Source of the DNA: an uncultured Eubacteriales bacterium
GTDB lineage: Bacteria > Bacillota > Clostridia > Oscillospirales > Oscillospiraceae
DNA length: 16,734 nucleotides
Reading direction: 5' to 3'
NCBI GenBank assembly: GCA_900553545.1
Contig: USDP01000016.1
Coordinates: 1-16,734 of the forward strand
Shown here: piece after piece, positions 13,015 to 16,734 of the stretch
How positions within the stretch are numbered: the stretch's first letter is position 1
How the letters are laid out: each line of letters starts with the position of its first letter
The notes under the pieces: generated by a model
Told to the model about the DNA's origin: nothing
Seen by the model: only the letters and a program-made list of their open reading frames with translations
Databases searched by the model: none
Program-made: the position numbers and the translations under genes

Positions 13015-13025
13015 TGTGGTAAACT
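12996..13025 (+). promoter_or_regulatory. Promoter of the 73-residue protein gene
   Basis: TTGCAT (12996-13001) and TAAACT (13020-13025) are separated by 18 bases, with TGG before the -10 giving an extended -10. The predicted start near 13032 leaves a leader of about 27 bases. Confidence 0.55.
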
Positions 13026-13058
13026 ATACGACACAACTAATAGAAAGGAATCTTTCTT

Positions 13059-13280
13059 ATGAACGAATACGAAGTTTTGATTGAAACGATCAACCCCTGC
13101 GGCGGCGAGGCGCACAGCAAGAAGGAATTCAAGGACATTGTCGCCGAAAGTCCGGAAGCCTATGTCCGGGCGGAGGGCCGCTGGCCGATCCTGGACTCCG
13201 GCAAAAACGCATCCGGCGACGTTGTGATCACGACCGGCGACGGCAAGGGTAACATGGTTCGCTATACGTTTACGGAATAA
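13059..13280 (+). CDS. Conserved-looking small protein of unknown function
   Basis: I do not recognise this 73-residue protein. It is soluble and mildly acidic, with one cysteine (Cys14 in NPCGGEAH), a central helix-prone stretch (KKEFKDIVAESPEAYVRAE) and a C-terminal part likely to form beta strands (GDVVITTGDGKGNMVRYTFTE). It has no signal peptide or membrane segment. ATG at 13059 has AAAGGAA about 9 bases upstream; this site sits in a small hairpin (AGAAAG-GAAT-CTTTCT, 13042-13057). It is monocistronic, with its own promoter overlapped by a dyad and a strong terminator five bases after its stop, which supports it being a real, separately controlled gene. Position after the peroxide cluster need not imply a shared role. 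Confidence 0.75.
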   Translation: MNEYEVLIETINPCGGEAHSKKEFKDIVAESPEAYVRAEGRWPILDSGKNASGDVVITTGDGKGNMVRYTFTE

Positions 13281-13284
13281 GCGC

Positions 13285-13328
13285 AAACCGTGGGAGAAGC
13301 AAAGGCTTCTCCCACGGTTTCTGTTTTT
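13285..13328 (+). terminator. Strong Rho-independent terminator
   Basis: AAACCGTGGGAGAAGC (13285-13300) pairs perfectly over 16 bp with 13305-13320, with loop AAAG. CTGTTTTTG follows. It starts 5 bases after the stop of the 73-residue gene and isolates the soj operon from it. Confidence 0.92.
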
Positions 13329-13358
13329 GCAAAGACGCCGCCGGGCACGCCTTTTCTA

Positions 13359-13387
13359 TTGCAATTCCGGACGAAAGGCCGTATAAT
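13359..13387 (+). promoter_or_regulatory. Sigma-A-type promoter of soj-spo0J
   Basis: TTGCAA (13359-13364) and a perfect TATAAT (13382-13387) are separated by 17 bases. The predicted start near 13394 gives a leader of about 50 bases, which contains a small CAGGG-TGT-CCCTG hairpin. Confidence 0.78.
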
Positions 13388-13446
13388 GATATAGTTCTGA
13401 AGAATTTTTGCACAGGGTGTCCCTGAAACAGAAAGTGGGTGCGGGT

Positions 13447-14202
13447 GTGGCGCGGATCATTGCGTTTGTAAACCAAAAAGGCGGCGTGGGCAAGACGACG
13501 TCCGCCGTCAATCTGACCGCCGCGCTGCATGCCGCGGGGCGGCGCGTGCTGCTGTGCGACTTTGACCCGCAGGCCAACGCAACGAGCGGACTCGGCGTGG
13601 ACAAGGGTTCCGTGCGGATCAGCACGTATGATCTCGCCGTGAACGAGCAGGAGGCGAAGGACGCCGTCGTACATACAAAATTCGGCGATCTGCTGCCGTC
13701 CAACCCGGCGCTCTCCGGCGCGGGCGTGGAGCTGGTCGGGATCGATGACCGGGAGCATGTGCTCAAACGTGCGCTCGATCCGCTGCGGCCGGAATATGAC
13801 TACATTTTCATCGACTGCCCGCCGTCACTTGAGCTTTTGACGCTGAACGCGCTGTGCGCGGCGGATCAGATTTTAATTCCGGTGCAGTGCGAATACTATG
13901 CATTGGAAGGGCTTTCCGACTTGATGACGACGCTGCGCGCCGTGAAGCGGCGGCTGAATCCGGGGCTTTCGGTGTTCGGCGTACTGCTGACGATGTTCGA
14001 CGGGCGGACGAATTTCTCGGCACAGGTGGCCGAGGAGGTACGGCGGCATTTTCCGGGCAAGGTCTTTGCGGCGGCGATCCCGCGCAACGTGCGCCTTGCC
14101 GAGGCGCCGAGCCACGGGCTGCCCGTGATGGCCTACGACCGGTTCAGCCGCGGGGCCGCGGCCTATGAACAGGTGGCACAGGAGATCATTGCGAAAGAAT
14201 AA
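13447..14202 (+). CDS. soj: Chromosome-partitioning ATPase Soj/ParA
   Basis: This 251-residue ParA-type ATPase works with Spo0J/ParB in origin segregation and, in Bacillus, in control of DnaA. The deviant Walker A is KGGVGKTT (11-18) with signature Lys11, Walker A' is CDFDPQAN (37-44), and Walker B is in YIFIDCPPSL (119-128). The short form without an N-terminal DNA-binding domain is typical of chromosomal Soj. The start is set at GTG 13447 because it yields the usual MARIIAFVNQKGG beginning; earlier in-frame GTG/TTG codons exist and its ribosome binding site is weak, so the start is less certain than the gene. spo0J follows after 28 bases. Confidence 0.92.
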   Translation: MARIIAFVNQKGGVGKTTSAVNLTAALHAAGRRVLLCDFDPQANATSGLGVDKGSVRISTYDLAVNEQEAKDAVVHTKFGDLLPSNPALSGAGVELVGIDDREHVLKRALDPLRPEYDYIFIDCPPSLELLTLNALCAADQILIPVQCEYYALEGLSDLMTTLRAVKRRLNPGLSVFGVLLTMFDGRTNFSAQVAEEVRRHFPGKVFAAAIPRNVRLAEAPSHGLPVMAYDRFSRGAAAYEQVAQEIIAKE

Positions 14203-14230
14203 GGGCAAACGCGGGAAAGGAGCACACGAT

Positions 14231-15106
14231 ATGGCAAAGCAAAAGGGTCTGGGCAAGGGCCTCGGCGCGCTGCTGGGTGAGGAATCTCTGCGCGCGGATA
14301 CCCCGGCGGAGGGTGCGGTCAGCACGCTGCCGCTGCAAAAAATTGAGCCAAATCCCTTACAGCCCAGAAAAACATTTGCCGAGGAGGAACTGGACGCGCT
14401 GGCCGAGTCCATCCGCATCCACGGCATCATCCAGCCATTGACCGTTCGGTTGCTGCCGAATGGGTATTATCAGATCATCGCCGGCGAGCGGCGGTGGCGT
14501 GCGGCAAGGCTGGCCGGGCTTTCGCAGGTGCCGGTGGTGGTCATCGAGGCGGACGACCGCAAGGCGATGGAGCTGGCGCTGATTGAAAATTTACAGCGCG
14601 CCGATCTCAACCCGATTGAAGAAGCGGAGGGCTATCAGCAGCTCATCAGCCAATACGGCATGACACAGGAGCAGGCGGCAGAGCGCGTGGGAAAATCGCG
14701 CCCGGCCGTTGCAAATGCATTGCGGCTGCTGAGTCTCGGGCCGGAGATTTTGAAGCTGGTCGAGGCGGGAACCATCTCTGCCGGGCATGCGCGGGCGCTG
14801 CTCGTACTGAAGACGGATGGGGAACGGATGGCCGTGGCGCAGAAGGTGCAGAACCTGTCGCTAAGCGTGCGGCAGACGGAGGCCCTCTGCAAGAAGATGG
14901 CGAAACCGCCGAAGGAGGCGCCGAAAGAGGCGCCCGTCGCGGTGGACTATGTGGCAGAATGTGAAAAAGAGCTGAAGCGCACGCTTGGGCGCGGCGTCCG
15001 CATTGTGGACGGCAAACGCAAGGGGCACATTGAGCTGGAATATTACGGACAGGACGATTTACAGCGGCTCTACGAGGTTTTGCAGGGCCTGTCCGGAAGG
15101 GAGTAA
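14231..15106 (+). CDS. spo0J: Chromosome-partitioning protein Spo0J/ParB
   Basis: This 291-residue parS-binding CTPase loads as a sliding clamp around the origin and recruits SMC. The N-terminus carries the Soj-stimulating GLGKGLGALLG (6-16). The ParB/Srx domain shows NPLQPRKTF (41-49), the CTP-binding GERRWRAARLAG (85-96) and ENLQRADLNP (119-128). A helix-turn-helix follows at about 144-165 (TQEQAAERVGKSRPAVANAL). The C-terminal dimer domain is about 240-291. ATG at 14231 has AAAGGAG 9 bases upstream. No good parS site was found in this window. Order soj-spo0J-(membrane protein)-serS is the usual origin-proximal arrangement in Clostridia. Confidence 0.95.
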   Translation: MAKQKGLGKGLGALLGEESLRADTPAEGAVSTLPLQKIEPNPLQPRKTFAEEELDALAESIRIHGIIQPLTVRLLPNGYYQIIAGERRWRAARLAGLSQVPVVVIEADDRKAMELALIENLQRADLNPIEEAEGYQQLISQYGMTQEQAAERVGKSRPAVANALRLLSLGPEILKLVEAGTISAGHARALLVLKTDGERMAVAQKVQNLSLSVRQTEALCKKMAKPPKEAPKEAPVAVDYVAECEKELKRTLGRGVRIVDGKRKGHIELEYYGQDDLQRLYEVLQGLSGRE

Positions 15107-15110
15107 CATC

Positions 15111-15659
15111 ATGGAAGAGAACAAGGACGTGCAGCAGACCGAACAGCAGGAAAAGCAGCCCGCGCCGCTGAGCGAAGCGCGGAAGACGGCGCTGCTGCGG
15201 TATATGGCGGTGCTGTTCGCGGTGGCGTTTCTGCTGGTTTTGCTGTCGCTGATTTTGCAGGCACATTCCTCCAAGGCGACGATCTCGGAGCTGACACAGA
15301 CGAGCAGCAGCGCGCTGAGCAATGTAGAGCAGCTTCAGGCGCAGAACCGCGACTTGCAGGATGAGAAGCAGACGCTGACACAGGAGAAGAGCGAGCTGGA
15401 GGCGCAGGTCGAAGATCTGCAGAAGCAGCTCGACGAGACGAAGCAGGCCGACGAAAAAGAGGAGAGCGCGGAAAAGCTGAAGCTCGAGCTGGAGCTGGCG
15501 CACACGAAGGAAGCCTATGAGGCGCTGCTCGTGGCGAAAAACTGCGAAATGCACGAGGGCAACGTGACCTTCTCCAAGGCGATGGACACGCTGGCCGATC
15601 TGGAACAGTATCTTGGCACGGAGGCCCGTGCGGAATATGAAAAACTTCTGGCGGAATAA
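15111..15659 (+). CDS. Membrane-anchored coiled-coil protein of unknown function
   Basis: I do not recognise a family for this 182-residue protein. A polar, Gln/Glu-rich N-terminus (1-28) is followed by one transmembrane segment at about 30-50 (YMAVLFAVAFLLVLLSLILQ) and then a long coiled coil from about 55 to 140 with heptad-like Leu/Val spacing (VEQLQAQNRDLQDEKQTL and onward). A short helical tail ends it. A basic RKTALLR just before the membrane segment suggests the N-terminus is inside and the coiled coil outside. ATG at 15111 has AAGGGAG 7 bases upstream and starts 4 bases after the spo0J stop, so it is in the soj-spo0J operon. Some Clostridia have a DUF4446-type membrane protein in this slot; I cannot show this is one. 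Confidence 0.85.
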   Translation: MEENKDVQQTEQQEKQPAPLSEARKTALLRYMAVLFAVAFLLVLLSLILQAHSSKATISELTQTSSSALSNVEQLQAQNRDLQDEKQTLTQEKSELEAQVEDLQKQLDETKQADEKEESAEKLKLELELAHTKEAYEALLVAKNCEMHEGNVTFSKAMDTLADLEQYLGTEARAEYEKLLAE

Positions 15660-15674
15660 GAAGAGGAAGAAACT

Positions 15675-16734
15675 ATGATCGACATTAAATTTTTGCGGGA
15701 AAACCCCGAGATCGTCAAGGAAAACATCCGGAAAAAGTTTCAGGATGAAAAGCTGCCGCTCGTGGACGAGGCCATCCGGCTCGACGCCGAGAAGCGCAAG
15801 GCCCAGATGGAGTCTGAGCAGCTGAAAGCCGCGCGCAACAAGCTGTCCAAGGCCAACGGGCCGCTGTTCGGGCAGCTGAAAAAGTGCGAGGATGAAGCGA
15901 AGAAGGCCGAGATTCAGGCGCAGATCGACGCGAACAACGCCGCCGTCAAGGCTGACGACGAGCGCCGCGCACAGCTGGAGGCCGCGCAGACCGAGGCCGC
16001 GGCCAAATTGCAGGAGATCATGTATGTGATCCCGAATATCATCGACCCGAGCGTGCCCATCGGCCCGGACGACAGCTGCAACGTCGAGGTTGAGCGGTTC
16101 GGCGAACCGGTCGTGCCCGATTTTGAGGTGCCGCACCACGTCGACATCATGGCGACGTTTGACGGCATTGACAAGGACGCCGCGGGCCGCGTGGCCGGCA
16201 TGGGTTTCTACTATCTGCTGGGCGACATCGCGCGGCTGCACGAGGCTGTGCTGGCCTATGCACGCGATTTTATGATCGACGAAAAAGGATTCACCTACGT
16301 CATTCCGCCGTTCATGATGCACGGCAACGTGGTCAAGGGCGTGATGAGCTTCCCGGAGATGGAAGCGATGATGTACAAAATCGAGGGCGAGGACCTGTAC
16401 CTGATCGGCACGTCGGAGCACACGATGATTGGCCGCTTTATCGACCAGATCCTGCCGGAGGCGCAGCTGCCGCTGACGCTGACGAGCTATTCGCCGTGCT
16501 TCCGCAAGGAAGTCGGCAGCCACGGTCTCGAAGAACGCGGCGTATACCGCATCCACCAGTTTGAAAAGCAGGAGATGATCGTCGTCTGCAAGCCCGAAGA
16601 ATCGATGATCTGGTATGACAAGCTGTGGCGCAACTCGGTCGAGCTGTTCCGCAACATGGAGATCCCTGTGCGGCAGCTCGAGTGCTGCTCCGGCGATCTG
16701 GCCGATCTGAAGGTCAAGAGCTGCGACATCGAGG
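15675..16734 (+). CDS. serS: Serine--tRNA ligase (3' end cut by window edge)
   Basis: The first 353 residues of seryl-tRNA synthetase are present; the rest, including motif 3, lies beyond the window. Residues 1 to about 115 form the long antiparallel coiled coil that grips the tRNA-Ser variable arm (start MIDIKFLRENPEIV is typical). The catalytic core has YLIGTSEHTM for serine binding and motif 2 around SPCFRKEVGSHG..ERGVYRIHQFEKQEM. The usual bacterial blocks are nearer LIPTAEVPL and CFRREAGSAGRDTRGLIRQHQFDK, so this is a divergent, archaeal-looking variant. ATG at 15675 has AAGAGGAAG 5 bases upstream and lies 15 bases after the coiled-coil gene. It is probably the last member of the soj operon visible here. 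Confidence 0.94.
   Translation, partial: MIDIKFLRENPEIVKENIRKKFQDEKLPLVDEAIRLDAEKRKAQMESEQLKAARNKLSKANGPLFGQLKKCEDEAKKAEIQAQIDANNAAVKADDERRAQLEAAQTEAAAKLQEIMYVIPNIIDPSVPIGPDDSCNVEVERFGEPVVPDFEVPHHVDIMATFDGIDKDAAGRVAGMGFYYLLGDIARLHEAVLAYARDFMIDEKGFTYVIPPFMMHGNVVKGVMSFPEMEAMMYKIEGEDLYLIGTSEHTMIGRFIDQILPEAQLPLTLTSYSPCFRKEVGSHGLEERGVYRIHQFEKQEMIVVCKPEESMIWYDKLWRNSVELFRNMEIPVRQLECCSGDLADLKVKSCDIE

Noticed and set aside
13415..13430. parS-like half site (TGAAACA) near soj
   Set aside because: It matches the 16-base parS consensus at about 10 positions and lacks the central CACGTG, so it is not credible as a Spo0J site.
14646..16556. 636-codon minus-strand open frame across spo0J, the coiled-coil gene and serS
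   Set aside because: It crosses three firm plus-strand genes and shows no domain; produced by codon bias.

Overview
The window reads as chromosomal DNA of a GC-rich, spore-forming, anaerobic member of the Clostridia, most likely Oscillospirales/Oscillospiraceae-like. The supporting signs are a spoIIP sporulation gene, a T-box riboswitch, a PerR regulator with a reverse rubrerythrin and a rubredoxin, and a soj-spo0J-serS order typical of Firmicutes. Genes are dense and mostly housekeeping. No tRNA, rRNA, CRISPR array, prophage or transposase gene was seen.

Left part (1-5470). A tightly coupled minus-strand operon runs NagD-type HAD phosphatase > SLC45/sucrose-type MFS transporter > lipoprotein with a copper-amine-oxidase N-terminal-like domain > membrane-anchored glycerophosphodiester phosphodiesterase. 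Two of its junctions overlap by a few bases. It diverges from mutY, and both promoters are visible with their -35 elements lying on the same bases. mutY converges on aspS, with two terminator hairpins between them.

Middle (5470-10370). On the minus strand, minD > methylglyoxal-synthase-like gene is read from a clear sigma-A promoter. It is followed directly by a T-box leader and hisS > aspS. The T-box can be read in detail: its specifier loop shows GAC (Asp), and its T-box bulge is UGGC, fitting the G73 discriminator of tRNA-Asp. So charging of tRNA-Asp probably controls both synthetases. The leader's extended -10 overlaps the stop codon of the mgsA-like gene. A pair of inverted GC-rich palindromic repeats lies between the T-box terminator and hisS. 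The MGS-like protein keeps the fold signature but has lost several catalytic residues, including the position of the catalytic Asp.

Right part (10370-16734), all plus strand. spoIIP is followed by a peroxide-defence cluster: perR with a Per-box-like operator, a reverse rubrerythrin, a BFD-like [2Fe-2S] protein and a rubredoxin, closed by a hairpin. Next is an isolated 73-residue protein of unknown function with its own promoter, a dyad over that promoter, and a strong terminator. The window ends with soj > spo0J > membrane-anchored coiled-coil protein > serS, the last cut by the window edge and archaeal-like in its motif 2.

Most interesting points: the Asp-reading T-box over hisS-aspS (with a CAU His codon overlapping the GAC), the catalytically altered MGS paralogue, the divergent promoters sharing one -35, and the unknown small protein with its private operator-like dyad.
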